NCBI GenBank assembly: GCA_910584065.1
Contig: CAJTZN010000025.1
Coordinates: 1-52,784 of the forward strand
DNA: 52,784 bases
Direction: 5' to 3'
Source: an uncultured Eubacterium sp.
GTDB taxonomy: Bacteria; Bacillota; Clostridia; Lachnospirales; Lachnospiraceae
In this document: piece after piece, positions 24,988-33,824 of the stretch
How positions within the stretch are numbered: position 1 is the first letter of the stretch
Layout of the letters: each line of letters begins with the position of its first letter
Translations under genes and position numbers: made by a program
The notes under the pieces: model-generated
Seen by the model: only the letters and a program-made list of their open reading frames with translations
What the model was told of the DNA's origin: nothing
Database searches by the model: none

Positions 24988-25016
24988 TTGCATTTTTTCT
25001 GGAAAGTAGGTATCAT
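24988..25016 (+). promoter_or_regulatory. Sigma-A promoter for the small protein/TPR operon
   Basis: TTGCAT at 24988-24993 and TATCAT at 25011-25016 with 17-base spacing, about 30 bases before the next ATG. Confidence 0.7.
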
Positions 25017-25045
25017 GTTTCATAGGGATAAAAAAGGAGGTCAAA

Positions 25046-25195
25046 ATGATCAATTTTGAAGAAGAACTGGAAAAGTACGAGCCAAGTCCGGATGTGGAAC
25101 AGGTAGAGGACGTGGTAAATAACAATAATTTAACCGATGTGACCGATATTGTAAGAGAGCTTATCGCAGATGCACGGGCGACGGTTTCTCTATAG
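25046..25195 (+). CDS. Small acidic protein, 49 residues
   Basis: A 49-residue frame beginning MINFEEELEKYEPSPDVEQV and ending RATVSL, very acidic and probably helical. A near-ideal AAAAAGGAGG site sits 5 bases upstream and a good promoter precedes it, so it is a real gene despite its size. It lies 32 bases before the zinc-ribbon TPR gene and is likely co-transcribed with it. Function unknown. Confidence 0.7.
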   Translation: MINFEEELEKYEPSPDVEQVEDVVNNNNLTDVTDIVRELIADARATVSL

Positions 25196-25227
25196 GTGTG
25201 TGCGAGTAAATAGTTGGAGGAACGGGA

Positions 25228-26616
25228 ATGAGATGTCCAAGATGTGACGCAAAGATAAGCGATGAGATGGGTACCTGTGATTTTTGTGGACAGGATCTGG
25301 AAGTAGTCCACTATGTGCGCAGGGTTTCGAACGCGTATTATAACATGGCACTTGAGAAGGCACATGTCCGCGATCTGTCGGGAGCAGTCCTGATCTTGCG
25401 CAAAAGCCTTCAGTTTAATAAATACAACACCAATGCCAGGAATCTGCTGGGGTTGATCTATAACGAGATGGGAGAAACGGTGGCCGCGCTGAGCGAATGG
25501 GTACTGAGCCGGTATTTCCAGCCGGATAATAACCGGGCCGGACGTTATATTGATATTATACGAAAGAATCAGACGGCATTGGACGCGGTGAACCAGACCA
25601 TCAAGAAGTATAATTCGGCGCTGGCGGCGGCGAAAGGCGGGAATGAAGACCTTGCAGTCATTCAGCTGAAAAAAGTGGTCAGCCTGAATCCCAGATTTGT
25701 CCGGGCACATCAGCTTTTGGCACTTTTGTACATGAAGAACAAGGAATTTGCGAAGGCTGCCAAATGCCTGAAACGCGCGAGGAAGATAGATTTTAACAAT
25801 ACGACTACGCTCCGGTACATGCAGGAGATCGGTGATACGTTTGGCAGTACGGAGAAAACGAGAGAAAGTGCGGCGAGGGCTTATAAACAGCAGGTGAAAA
25901 AAGATCCGCTGGCGAATGTCCAGCCCGTAGGTTCTTATAAGGAAGAAAAACGCCACTGGATGCCGGTCATCAACGTGATCATCGGTGTGATCATCGGACT
26001 CGTTGTCAGTTTTGTTCTCATACGGCCGACAATCCAGAATAAGGGCAGCGGCAGTAATTCGGCGAGTATATCTGAAAATAATCAGGTACTTTCGGTCAAG
26101 GAAGCTGAGATTTCTTCGTTGGAAAAGGAGCGTGATTCCCTGAAAGAAAAGTCGGACAAGCTGCAGGCGAGCCTCGATAAGGAACAGACTCAGAATACAA
26201 AGAAGATCAAGCGGAACGAGGATCTTCTTCTTGCCCTGAAATACTATACAGACGGCGACCTGATGCTGGCGGCAACGACGGTCAACGGATATAAGGAAGC
26301 GGATTTTGAGACCGACGACCTGAAAGCGTTATTTAAGCTTGTTTCAAAGAAGCTGTCGGCCGAGGATGTGAAGAAGCTGTTCGAGGATGGAAGAACCGCT
26401 TTTAACACTGGAAAGTATGACGAGGCGGAGAAACTGCTCAACCAGGTATTGTCCATCGAGCCGGAAAATCAGGATGCTTTGTATTTCATGGGGCGGGTAT
26501 ACCACCAGAGAGGCAAGAAGAAAAAGGCAAAAGAGTATTATGATAAGGTGATCGAGGTAAACGGCAATTCGGGAAGAGCTACGGAAGCGAGGAACCGTAT
26601 ACGGCAATTGGGGTGA
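25228..26616 (+). CDS. Membrane-anchored TPR protein with N-terminal zinc ribbon
   Basis: A 462-residue protein. Residues 3-22 hold two CxxC pairs (CPRCDAKISDEMGTCDFCGQ), a zinc ribbon. Several tetratricopeptide repeats follow (to about residue 215), then one membrane span (VINVIIGVIIGLVVSFVLI), an external coiled coil rich in Lys, Glu and Ser (SSLEKERDSLKEKSDKLQAS), and a C-terminal TPR pair (AEKLLNQVLSIEPENQDALY). The zinc ribbon and first repeats would be cytosolic and the second set outside. Probably a scaffold linking cytosolic and extracytosolic partners; no specific function can be assigned. Confidence 0.85.
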   Translation: MRCPRCDAKISDEMGTCDFCGQDLEVVHYVRRVSNAYYNMALEKAHVRDLSGAVLILRKSLQFNKYNTNARNLLGLIYNEMGETVAALSEWVLSRYFQPDNNRAGRYIDIIRKNQTALDAVNQTIKKYNSALAAAKGGNEDLAVIQLKKVVSLNPRFVRAHQLLALLYMKNKEFAKAAKCLKRARKIDFNNTTTLRYMQEIGDTFGSTEKTRESAARAYKQQVKKDPLANVQPVGSYKEEKRHWMPVINVIIGVIIGLVVSFVLIRPTIQNKGSGSNSASISENNQVLSVKEAEISSLEKERDSLKEKSDKLQASLDKEQTQNTKKIKRNEDLLLALKYYTDGDLMLAATTVNGYKEADFETDDLKALFKLVSKKLSAEDVKKLFEDGRTAFNTGKYDEAEKLLNQVLSIEPENQDALYFMGRVYHQRGKKKKAKEYYDKVIEVNGNSGRATEARNRIRQLG

Positions 26617-26662
26617 AATAAGTGCTGCGTATTTATTTATTGGCGGGAATTAGCACTTATTT
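26616..26662. repeat. Perfect 11-bp inverted repeat after the TPR gene
   Basis: AAATAAGTGCT (26616-26626) and AGCACTTATTT (26652-26662) are perfect inverse complements with 25 bases between. No T-run follows, so it is not a standard terminator; it may be a protein site or a stabilising 3' hairpin. Confidence 0.6.
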
Positions 26663-26682
26663 GGAAACAGAGAGAAATGGAT

Positions 26683-26742
26683 GGAGAACTACAGAAGAAC
26701 GAGGAACTGAGTGTCCGCTTCTTTTGCGGTTCTCCGTTTTTT
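26683..26742 (+). terminator. Probable terminator before spoIIAA
   Basis: GGAGAAC (26683-26689) pairs with GTTCTCC (26729-26735), with a smaller CCGC/GCGG hairpin inside, followed by G and six T residues. Confidence 0.6.
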
Positions 26743-26810
26743 CGTGTGTGGTATTGGTTTGGCTAAAATGTGGGAAGTGGGAAAAATAAGCAATCGGAAT
26801 GGGGATCATT

Positions 26811-27119
26811 ATGGAAAATTTTTCATTGGAGAGAAATGGGGCAAATGTGGTTGTACACATAAGCGAAGATCTGGACCACCATGCGGCGGCACAGATCAGC
26901 AAAACGATCGATGTCCTGATTGAAAAAGGAAATGTAAAAAACGTCATCTTTGACTTTTCGGGCCTGACGTTTATGGATAGTTCCGGTATCGGGATGGTGA
27001 TGGGACGATATCGGAAAGTACATTATTTTGGCGGGAATGTTTTCGTGACCGGTGTGGGGAGCGGGATCGACCGTATCTTTTCCATGTCCGGCCTGTATAA
27101 AATCGTACAGAAAGTCTAA
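26811..27119 (+). CDS. spoIIAA: Anti-sigma F factor antagonist SpoIIAA
   Basis: A 102-residue STAS-domain protein. The signature DFSGLTFMDSSGIGMVMGRY contains the serine phosphorylated by SpoIIAB; in its unphosphorylated state SpoIIAA binds SpoIIAB and frees sigma F in the forespore. An upstream in-frame ATG (26799) exists, but GGGGAT lies just before the ATG at 26811, and MENFSLE fits the family better. First gene of the spoIIA operon, 23 bases before spoIIAB. Confidence 0.93.
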   Translation: MENFSLERNGANVVVHISEDLDHHAAAQISKTIDVLIEKGNVKNVIFDFSGLTFMDSSGIGMVMGRYRKVHYFGGNVFVTGVGSGIDRIFSMSGLYKIVQKV

Positions 27120-27142
27120 TAAGTGCAGAAATGAGGGAAAGA

Positions 27143-27583
27143 ATGAGTACATATAATGAAATGAAACTGGAGTTTATCAGCATTTCGGAAAATGAAAGCT
27201 TTGCCAGGGCGGCAGTCAGCGCTTTTGTCCTGAAACTGAACCCGACGCTCGAGGAACTTTCAGATATTAAGACGGCGGTGTCGGAAGCCGTTACCAATGC
27301 GATCATACACGGATATGAAAAGCAGCAGGGAATGGTGACGATCCGGGGAAAGATCGAAGAGAATACGCTTTTTCTCGAAGTCACGGATGAAGGGGAGGGG
27401 ATTCCCGATATCAAAAAGGCGATGGAACCATTATACACCTCGAAGCCGGAGCTTGACCGCTCGGGAATGGGGTTTGCTTTTATGGAAGCATTTATGGATG
27501 ATCTTCAGGTCGAATCGGAGCCCGGAAAGGGTACGAGGATCCGTATGAAAAAAAATATATATAGCGCGATCAATATTTCTTAG
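27143..27583 (+). CDS. spoIIAB: Anti-sigma F factor SpoIIAB
   Basis: A 146-residue GHKL-fold serine kinase that holds sigma F inactive and phosphorylates SpoIIAA. The N-box (VSEAVTNAIIHGY), G1 box (DEGEGIPD) and the PLYTSKPELDRSGMGFAFME lid region are all intact. The first possible ATG (27131) lacks a ribosome site, while GAGGG precedes 27143. Lies between spoIIAA and sigF in the standard order. Confidence 0.95.
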   Translation: MSTYNEMKLEFISISENESFARAAVSAFVLKLNPTLEELSDIKTAVSEAVTNAIIHGYEKQQGMVTIRGKIEENTLFLEVTDEGEGIPDIKKAMEPLYTSKPELDRSGMGFAFMEAFMDDLQVESEPGKGTRIRMKKNIYSAINIS

Positions 27584-27597
27584 AATGGAGATTATCA

Positions 27598-28326
27598 ATG
27601 GAAACCATAGAATTGATCAGGATGGCACGGAAAGGGGATAAAGCGGCGAGAGACCAGGTGATAAAGGACAATATGGGGCTGGTGTACAGCATCGTCGGAC
27701 GGTATGCCGGGCGCGGGTACGACAGCGAGGAGCTGAGTCAGATCGGAGCCATCGGCCTGATCAAGGCGGTGGACAAGTTTGATATGAGTTTTGATGTTAA
27801 ATTTTCCACGTATGCGGTTCCGCTCATCAGCGGCGAGATCAAGCGCTTTCTCCGCGATGATGGCATGGTGCGGGTCAGCAGGAGCATTAAGGAAAACGGC
27901 TGGAAGATCCGGAGGGCAGCTGACCAGCTGTCGCAGGAACTCGACCGGGAGCCGTCGATCGAGGAACTGGCGGCGGCGACGGAAATCGCGCCGGAAGATA
28001 TCGTCATCGCCCTGGAAGCGAATGCGGAAGTGGAATCGATCAATAAGAAAGTCTCTTTTGCGGACGGAAAGGAAGTATCGCTCGAAGAGCGCATACAGGA
28101 AAAAACGGACTGGAATGAGCAGTTATTAAACCGGATGCTCGTGGAACAGCTGCTCTGTCTTTTGGACGAGACAGAGGGAAAACTCATACAATTGCGCTAT
28201 TTTGAGGATAAAACCCAGCGTGAGGTGGCAGAACAGCTTGGCGTCAGCCAGGTGCAGGTCAGCCGTCTGGAAAAGAAAATATTGCGCAATCTTCGAAAAT
28301 CTCTTGACAAAAACAGTCATTTATGA
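27598..28326 (+). CDS. sigF: RNA polymerase sigma-F factor
   Basis: A 242-residue sporulation sigma factor that starts the forespore programme. Region 2 (VYSIVGRYAGRGYDSEELSQ, then GLIKAVDKFD and FSTYAVPLISGEIKRFLRDD) and region 4 (LRYFEDKTQREVAEQLGVSQ with VQVSRLEKKI) are clear. TGGAG precedes the ATG. It ends the spoIIA operon. A tRNA promoter overlaps its last codons. Confidence 0.95.
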   Translation: METIELIRMARKGDKAARDQVIKDNMGLVYSIVGRYAGRGYDSEELSQIGAIGLIKAVDKFDMSFDVKFSTYAVPLISGEIKRFLRDDGMVRVSRSIKENGWKIRRAADQLSQELDREPSIEELAAATEIAPEDIVIALEANAEVESINKKVSFADGKEVSLEERIQEKTDWNEQLLNRMLVEQLLCLLDETEGKLIQLRYFEDKTQREVAEQLGVSQVQVSRLEKKILRNLRKSLDKNSHL

Positions 28327-28332
28327 TAACAT
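28304..28332 (+). promoter_or_regulatory. tRNA-Arg promoter embedded in the end of sigF
   Basis: TTGACA at 28304-28309 is inside the sigF coding region and TAACAT at 28327-28332 follows its stop; spacing is 17 and a TG one base upstream gives an extended -10. The tRNA begins about 32 bases later. Confidence 0.75.
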
Positions 28333-28363
28333 ATGTCTTGCGTGTGAAAAAGCGAATGAATAT

Positions 28364-28437
28364 GTGGGTTTAGCTCAGCTGGATAGAGCGTTTGGCTACG
28401 GACCAAAAGGTCGGGGGTTCGAATCCTCTAACCCACG
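28364..28437 (+). tRNA. tRNA-Arg (anticodon ACG)
   Basis: A 74-base cloverleaf: acceptor GTGGGTT pairs with AACCCAC, D-stem GCTC/GAGC, anticodon stem TTTGG/CCAAA with loop CTACGGA (anticodon ACG), T-arm loop TTCGAAT. The anticodon adenine is expected to be edited to inosine to read CGN arginine codons. CCA is not encoded. It stands alone between its own promoter and terminator. Confidence 0.95.
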
Positions 28438-28443
28438 TAAAGG

Positions 28444-28471
28444 CGCCCCTCGTGTTGCGAGGGGCGTTTTT
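28444..28471 (+). terminator. Terminator of tRNA-Arg
   Basis: CGCCCCTCG (28444-28452) pairs with CGAGGGGCG (28458-28466), a 9-bp stem with a 5-base loop, followed by five T residues. Confidence 0.9.
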
Positions 28472-28517
28472 GTTAAACAAAAATAAAAAAATTGTCAAAA
28501 GGTGAGAAGGAGAAGAG

Positions 28518-30728
28518 ATGATGGCGATACAGATTAACGAGACATATCGTGTGTTTAAATTGGATACGAAACATTCCTCGTATGTATTGGGAGTGAACGG
28601 GGATGGGTATGTCGGGCATATGTACTATGGGGACAGATTGACATTTGACGGCGGGGAAATGTCCGATACCGGCAATATGCTGTCGCTTTTGGGCGCGGAT
28701 CAGAAAAACAGTATTCCGGCTGACAGCCAGCGGGAGAAGGTAAATTTTCACGATACCTTTTTGTGGGAATACGGGATGCCCGGATATGGGGACTTCCGGG
28801 AACCATGCCTGGAGGCAGACGCCGGAAGCGGCGAGGAGGCGCTGGAGTTTTTGTACAAAGGTTACGAGGTGGTCAAGGGAAAACCCGCCTTAGAGGGCCT
28901 GCCTTCTACATTCTCTGATGACTGTGAGACGCTGGTGCTCCATCTGACGGAGCCGGATCTTAAGCTGGAACTGAAATTATATTATTCGGTATTTGAAGAG
29001 GAAGACGCGATCACGCGCACGGTCGTAGTGGAAAATCATAGCGGGAAAAGCTGCCGTTTAGAACGCGTGATGTCCCTTTGCCTGGATCTTCGGGACGGCG
29101 GCCTGGATCTGATCACGCTTCACGGCGCCTGGGGGCGGGAGAGGAACGTATACCGGCGGGAAGTCGGGGAGGGAAAGCAGAGCATCGGTTCGATACGCGG
29201 CGTGAGCTCCCATCAGGAGAATCCGTTTATGGCCTTGCTTGAGCCGGATGCGACGGAGGATACGGGGCGTGTGTACGGGATCAATTTTGTGTATTCCGGC
29301 AACTTTCTGGCCCAGGTGGAGAAGAACCAGTTCGGTCATGTAAGGGCGGTCATGGGCATCCATCCGTATCATTTTTCCTGGAAATTAGGCGCCGGGCAGT
29401 CGTTTACGGCGCCGGAAGCCGTTCTCGTCTATTCTTCGCAGGGGATCGGCGGGATGACGAGGAATTTTCATGACTTGTACCGCGGGCATCTGATCCGGGG
29501 GATGTACCGTGACAAAAAACGCCCCATTCTCATCAATAACTGGGAAGCTACCTATTTTGATTTTAATACGGAGAAATTGTGGAGCATTGCCGAAGAGGCG
29601 GCTGGCCTGGGAATTGAAATGCTCGTGATGGATGATGGATGGTTTGGAAAAAGAAATGACGATAATTCGTCGCTCGGCGACTGGTTTGCCAACGAGGAAA
29701 AGCTTCCCGGCGGGGTGAAGCGTCTGGCGGACGGCGTGAGGGAGCGGGGACTGAAATTCGGGATCTGGGTTGAGCCGGAGATGGTAAATCCGGATTCTGA
29801 CCTGTACCGTGAGCATCCGGACTGGATCTTACAGTACCGCGACCGGGAAGTCAGCCGTTCGAGAAACCAGTATGTATTAGATATAGGAAGAAAAGAAGTC
29901 CGCGATGAGATCTACCGCCGGATCAGCCGCGTGATCAAAGAGGCTGGGATCGAGTACGTAAAGTGGGATATGAACCGCAGCCTCACAAATGTGGCGAGCC
30001 ACACGGCGCCGTCAGACGAGCAGGGCATGGTATACCACCGGTATGTGCTCGGTGTCTACGAGATGCAGGAGCGGCTGGTGACAGATTTCCCGGAATTATT
30101 GTTTGAAAACTGTTCTTCCGGCGGCGGCCGGTTTGACGCGGGCATGCTCTATTACAGTCCGCAGATCTGGTGTTCCGACGATACGGACGCGATCGAGCGG
30201 CTGTCGATCCAGCGCGGTACGGCGATGGTATATCCGCTCTCCACGATGGGCGCGCATGTGAGCGACTGCCCGAATCATGCCACTCACCGGACGACGCCGT
30301 TTGATACGCGCGGACAGGTGGCATTGTGCGGAACTTTTGGTTATGAGCTGGACGTGACAAAGCTGACCGCGGAAGAGAAGGAAAAGATCAAAGAGCAGAC
30401 GGACATGTACCATAAGTATAATGACCTCATCCGCGACGGCGATTATTACCGCATTGTGGTACCGTCGGAGAAAACCCCGTATGACTGCTACATGGTAGTG
30501 GCCAAAGATCAGTCGGAGGCGCTGCTCTCGTTTGTGAGGGTCATGCACCGCATCAATAGCTGGGGCGTGCGGATCTGGCCAAAAGGACTGGATGCCGCGG
30601 CAGAATACAGGCTGAGTGACCGGGATGGGATCTATAGCGGGAATATGCTGATGAATATGGGCATAGAGATAAATGGTGCACAAAAGGATTTTGAAGGAAA
30701 ATTGATTCACTTCCATAAGGAGAGGTAA
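28518..30728 (+). CDS. Alpha-galactosidase, GH36 family
   Basis: A 736-residue cytosolic glycosidase that removes terminal alpha-galactose from melibiose, raffinose-type and related sugars. GH36 marks are visible: the barrel begins MLVMDDGWFG, the nucleophile aspartate is in VKWDMNRSLTN, and the acid/base aspartate lies in the IWCSDDTDAIERL segment following CSSGGGRFD. No signal peptide, so substrates must be imported, though no sugar transporter lies nearby. GAAGGAG precedes the tandem ATGs. Only one base separates its stop from the next start, yet the downstream genes are unrelated in function. Confidence 0.95.
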   Translation: MMAIQINETYRVFKLDTKHSSYVLGVNGDGYVGHMYYGDRLTFDGGEMSDTGNMLSLLGADQKNSIPADSQREKVNFHDTFLWEYGMPGYGDFREPCLEADAGSGEEALEFLYKGYEVVKGKPALEGLPSTFSDDCETLVLHLTEPDLKLELKLYYSVFEEEDAITRTVVVENHSGKSCRLERVMSLCLDLRDGGLDLITLHGAWGRERNVYRREVGEGKQSIGSIRGVSSHQENPFMALLEPDATEDTGRVYGINFVYSGNFLAQVEKNQFGHVRAVMGIHPYHFSWKLGAGQSFTAPEAVLVYSSQGIGGMTRNFHDLYRGHLIRGMYRDKKRPILINNWEATYFDFNTEKLWSIAEEAAGLGIEMLVMDDGWFGKRNDDNSSLGDWFANEEKLPGGVKRLADGVRERGLKFGIWVEPEMVNPDSDLYREHPDWILQYRDREVSRSRNQYVLDIGRKEVRDEIYRRISRVIKEAGIEYVKWDMNRSLTNVASHTAPSDEQGMVYHRYVLGVYEMQERLVTDFPELLFENCSSGGGRFDAGMLYYSPQIWCSDDTDAIERLSIQRGTAMVYPLSTMGAHVSDCPNHATHRTTPFDTRGQVALCGTFGYELDVTKLTAEEKEKIKEQTDMYHKYNDLIRDGDYYRIVVPSEKTPYDCYMVVAKDQSEALLSFVRVMHRINSWGVRIWPKGLDAAAEYRLSDRDGIYSGNMLMNMGIEINGAQKDFEGKLIHFHKER

Positions 30729-30729
30729 T

Positions 30730-31839
30730 ATGATCGTTCAATATAAATGCCCGAACTGCGGGGCCAATATGATGTTTGATTCCCATTCCGGGATGCTGGC
30801 GTGCGACGCGTGCGGACACCGCATCGACATCCAGGAATATGCGAAAGAGCAGGGAGGTACATACGAGCAGGAGGCGGCAGAGGAAAATGTCAATGAGCTG
30901 ACCGGGGAGTACCGGGAGGTCACAGAGGAGAGAACAGACAACCGTTTTGATGATTCGGTTGTAGCGTACCACTGTGAAAACTGCGGGGCAGAACTCGCTG
31001 TGTCGCAGGATACGACGGCTGCGAAATGTAGTTTCTGCGGCTCCCCGATGATACTGGCAGACCGGATGCAGGGAAAACGGGCGCCGGCGAAGGTGATCCC
31101 GTTCCGGGTAAGTAGAGAAGAAGCGGTGGCCGGGTTTAAAAAGTGGTGCCGGCATGGAAAGATCACGCCGAATGACTTTATGACGGCGGACCGGATCGCG
31201 GATGTGGTCGGTATTTACGTGCCGTTCTGGCTGTTTGACGTGGCGGGGCAGGGAGAGGTGAGTGCCGATTGTACAAGGGTTTCCCATTATTCCAGCGGGA
31301 ACTATAATGTGACGGCGACGAAGCATTACAAAGTGTGGCGCAAGGTCGATCTCGATTACGACCGCATTCCGGCAGACGCTTCCGAGCGGATGGACGACAC
31401 GGCGATGGATAAGCTGGAGCCGTTTCATTATGAGGATCTCCATGATTTTTCCGCCATGTACCTTCCGGGCTATGTGGCGGAGGGGTATAATTACACGGAT
31501 GAGGACCTTCTTCCGCGTATATCCGAGCGGGTGCGTAACTATATGGATACCTACGTCCGGCAGACGATGAAACAATACACAACCGTTAACATTACGGACC
31601 GGGATTACCATGTGCGGAAAAAGAGGGCGGACTATGCCCTGATGCCGGTCTGGATGATCAATTACAATTATAAGAACGGCGAGCATGTGTTTATGATGAA
31701 TGGGGAGACAGGAAAGATCGTAGGGAAGCCGCCGGTAAGTAAGGCAAAGGTGGCGGCCTGGTTTTTGGGAACGGGGGGACTATTGTTCCTTGTGCTGCGC
31801 CTGATCACGGTATTTTGTTTGGGGGGTGGGATCGGATGA
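30730..31839 (+). CDS. YdjG-like zinc-ribbon membrane protein
   Basis: A 369-residue protein with two zinc ribbons at the N-terminus (CPNCGAN ... CDACGH and CENCGAE ... CSFCGS), a soluble central domain that starts KVIPFRVSREEAVAGFKKWC and includes WLFDVAGQ, and one C-terminal membrane span (AAWFLGTGGLLFLVLRLITV). In Bacillus, YdjG with this layout works with YdjH and YdjI in an envelope-stress complex that recruits PspA. The same order follows here, with a TPM-domain and an SPFH-type gene, supporting equivalence. No pspA is in the window. It overlaps the next gene by 4 bases. Confidence 0.82.
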   Translation: MIVQYKCPNCGANMMFDSHSGMLACDACGHRIDIQEYAKEQGGTYEQEAAEENVNELTGEYREVTEERTDNRFDDSVVAYHCENCGAELAVSQDTTAAKCSFCGSPMILADRMQGKRAPAKVIPFRVSREEAVAGFKKWCRHGKITPNDFMTADRIADVVGIYVPFWLFDVAGQGEVSADCTRVSHYSSGNYNVTATKHYKVWRKVDLDYDRIPADASERMDDTAMDKLEPFHYEDLHDFSAMYLPGYVAEGYNYTDEDLLPRISERVRNYMDTYVRQTMKQYTTVNITDRDYHVRKKRADYALMPVWMINYNYKNGEHVFMMNGETGKIVGKPPVSKAKVAAWFLGTGGLLFLVLRLITVFCLGGGIG

Positions 31840-32651
31840 CGAGCAGAAAGTGGATCAAAAGGTTTGTGTTATATTTGCTGTTTTTCACGACTGGCGGGTT
31901 GTTTTTCCAGGGACAGCCGGTATTTGCCAGTTTTCTGCCTGGGGCGGAGATCAAAAGTGAGAGCGCGGTCAATGATTACGCCGCCGTTTATACCGGGGAG
32001 CAGATTGCCGCGTTTGAACAGAAAATGCAGGCGATGCGGGAAGAATATGACTGTAATGTCGTGGCATTCCTCATCAATTCTGACGAGCGGAGCGCGAGTG
32101 CGCCCTCGGCGCCGGAGTTGGTGAGTGAGCGGTATTTGGACCTGGATGCCCATAAGAGTACGGTCGTTCTGTGGCTCAATATCTGCCCCCAGAACCGCAC
32201 ACTGGATGTGCTCGGTTATGGAACGGCGGAGAGGAAGATCAATGATTCCGATGCGGATGAACTGGCCATAAAGCTTCAGGACTATGTAAAACGCCAGCAG
32301 AGCGGCAGTCCGGGGGATTTTTCCCTCTATGTGGAGATGATGGATACGTTTCTCTCGGAGACGGATGCCGAGATGCGAAAGCCGTTTTTTTATCTGACAT
32401 GGCAGTTCCATCTGCTGCTCGGCGCTGTCGCGGGATTGATCGTTATACTTGTGCTCCTGCGGAATCTCGGGGGGAAAATGACGACGAACGGAACGACATA
32501 TATGGATCAGTCAAATTCTGGTCTTATCGGGCGGCGGGATATTTATACCCATACGACATATGTGAGGACGAAAAAGTCTAGCAGCAGTAGCAGCGGAGGC
32601 GGGAGAAGCGGGGGAGGGCACAGCCACTCGCACGGAGGCGGTCGTTTTTAA
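31836..32651 (+). CDS. TPM domain protein, YdjH-like
   Basis: A 271-residue exported membrane protein. Residues 1-35 are a signal peptide or anchor (FVLYLLFFTTGGLFFQGQPV, then FASFLPG). A TPM domain follows (SAVNDYAAVYTGEQIAAFEQ to about residue 185), then one membrane span and a tail of Ser, Gly and His ending GGGHSHSHGGGRF, typical of TPM/YgcG proteins. The ATG at 31836 overlaps the preceding stop as ATGA; an upstream TTG-type extension is unlikely because GGTGGG sits just before this ATG. The His-rich end may bind metal. Confidence 0.85.
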   Translation: MTSRKWIKRFVLYLLFFTTGGLFFQGQPVFASFLPGAEIKSESAVNDYAAVYTGEQIAAFEQKMQAMREEYDCNVVAFLINSDERSASAPSAPELVSERYLDLDAHKSTVVLWLNICPQNRTLDVLGYGTAERKINDSDADELAIKLQDYVKRQQSGSPGDFSLYVEMMDTFLSETDAEMRKPFFYLTWQFHLLLGAVAGLIVILVLLRNLGGKMTTNGTTYMDQSNSGLIGRRDIYTHTTYVRTKKSSSSSSGGGRSGGGHSHSHGGGRF

Positions 32652-32761
32652 CTGGGGATGCTGGTTTTTTGACATTTTTATTATCATGCGGTTTCACTTA
32701 ATCGGAAAAAGTTAATGTCTATTTAATTTTATTGACGAAACAACAGAAAGGATGGATCAAT

Positions 32762-33742
32762 ATGGGGTTGTTTTCAAATCAGTTTGCGAATGTAGTCGAA
32801 TGGGAGGAATGGAACGAGGAAATGGTGTTCTGGAAATGGACGAACCGCGAAATAAAAAAAGGAAGCCGCCTGATCATCCGGCCGGGCCAGGACGCCATAT
32901 TTTTGCACAATGGTAAGATTGATGGGATATTTACCGAGGACGGGGATTATGACATTGAATCCGAGATCATCCCTTTTTTATCTACGTCGAAGGGGATTAA
33001 ATTTGGATTTAATAGTGGAATGCGGGCGGAAGTATTGTTTGTCAATACGAAAGAATTCCTGATGAAATGGGGGACACAGAACCCGATCCTCATTCCGACG
33101 CCGCAGCTGCCGGGCGGGATGCCGATCCGGGCGAATGGGACGTATACGTTCCGGGTTTCGGATTATACGTCGCTGATCGAGAATGTGGCAGGCGTCAAAA
33201 ACAGTTATGGGGTGGCGGATCTGCGAAACCGTATTAACCCGTTTATTGACCAGCTGCTCATGAAGTGGATCACCACGGAAGGCAAGGATATGTTTAACCT
33301 TCAGGCGAACGCGACGCTGATCGCTGCCGGCATACAGAAAGATCTTTCGTATGACATCTCGGATATAGGCATGGAAATCACCGGTTTTCAGGTGATGAGT
33401 TTCAATTATCCGAAAGAAGTGCAGGATATGGTAACGAAAACGGCGTCCCAAAGCATGATAGGCGACATCGGGAAGTACCAGCAGGTGTCGATGACAGACG
33501 GTATGGCGTCCGGTAACATGAACGGGGGCGGAATGGCGTCGGATATGATGGGGATGATGATGGGAATGAATGTGGCGGGGCAGATGATGAAAAATATGAA
33601 TGAGACGATGCAGCAGGTGGGGGCGACGCCAATGCAGGCGACGCCGTCCGCATCCGGAACGAAGCCAAATTTCTGCCCAAACTGCGGGCAGAAGACCGGA
33701 GAGGGGAATTTCTGTCCGAATTGCGGACAAAAGCTGATTTAA
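32762..33742 (+). CDS. SPFH/virion core-like protein with zinc ribbon, YdjI-like
   Basis: A 326-residue protein with an SPFH-related core (MVFWKWTNREIKKGSRLIIR, then PGQDAIFLHNGKI), a Met/Gly-rich low-complexity stretch (ASDMMGMMMGMNVAGQMMKN) and a C-terminal zinc ribbon with CPNCGQKTGEGNFCPNCGQ. This is the YdjI arrangement. AAAGGAT lies before the ATG at 32762; an extension of 10 residues upstream is possible but unneeded. It follows the TPM gene after 110 bases in which I see no clear promoter, so the three genes may form one operon. Confidence 0.85.
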   Translation: MGLFSNQFANVVEWEEWNEEMVFWKWTNREIKKGSRLIIRPGQDAIFLHNGKIDGIFTEDGDYDIESEIIPFLSTSKGIKFGFNSGMRAEVLFVNTKEFLMKWGTQNPILIPTPQLPGGMPIRANGTYTFRVSDYTSLIENVAGVKNSYGVADLRNRINPFIDQLLMKWITTEGKDMFNLQANATLIAAGIQKDLSYDISDIGMEITGFQVMSFNYPKEVQDMVTKTASQSMIGDIGKYQQVSMTDGMASGNMNGGGMASDMMGMMMGMNVAGQMMKNMNETMQQVGATPMQATPSASGTKPNFCPNCGQKTGEGNFCPNCGQKLI

Positions 33743-33824
33743 TATTTAAAGGATTGCGGGAGTTGTGAAACAACGGAGCAATCCGGGGTATCATTTTGAG
33801 TGATGCGCAATAAGGAGGAAAATT

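Noticed and set aside
24946..25956. A 336-residue minus-strand frame spanning a promoter and the TPR gene.
   Set aside because: It is opposite to a well-supported gene, a small gene with an ideal ribosome site, and their promoter.
26760..26812. Sigma-H promoter for the spoIIA operon.
   Set aside because: Some GGAAAAAT and GGAAT segments occur, but spacing and distance to the start codon do not fit the consensus well enough to call.
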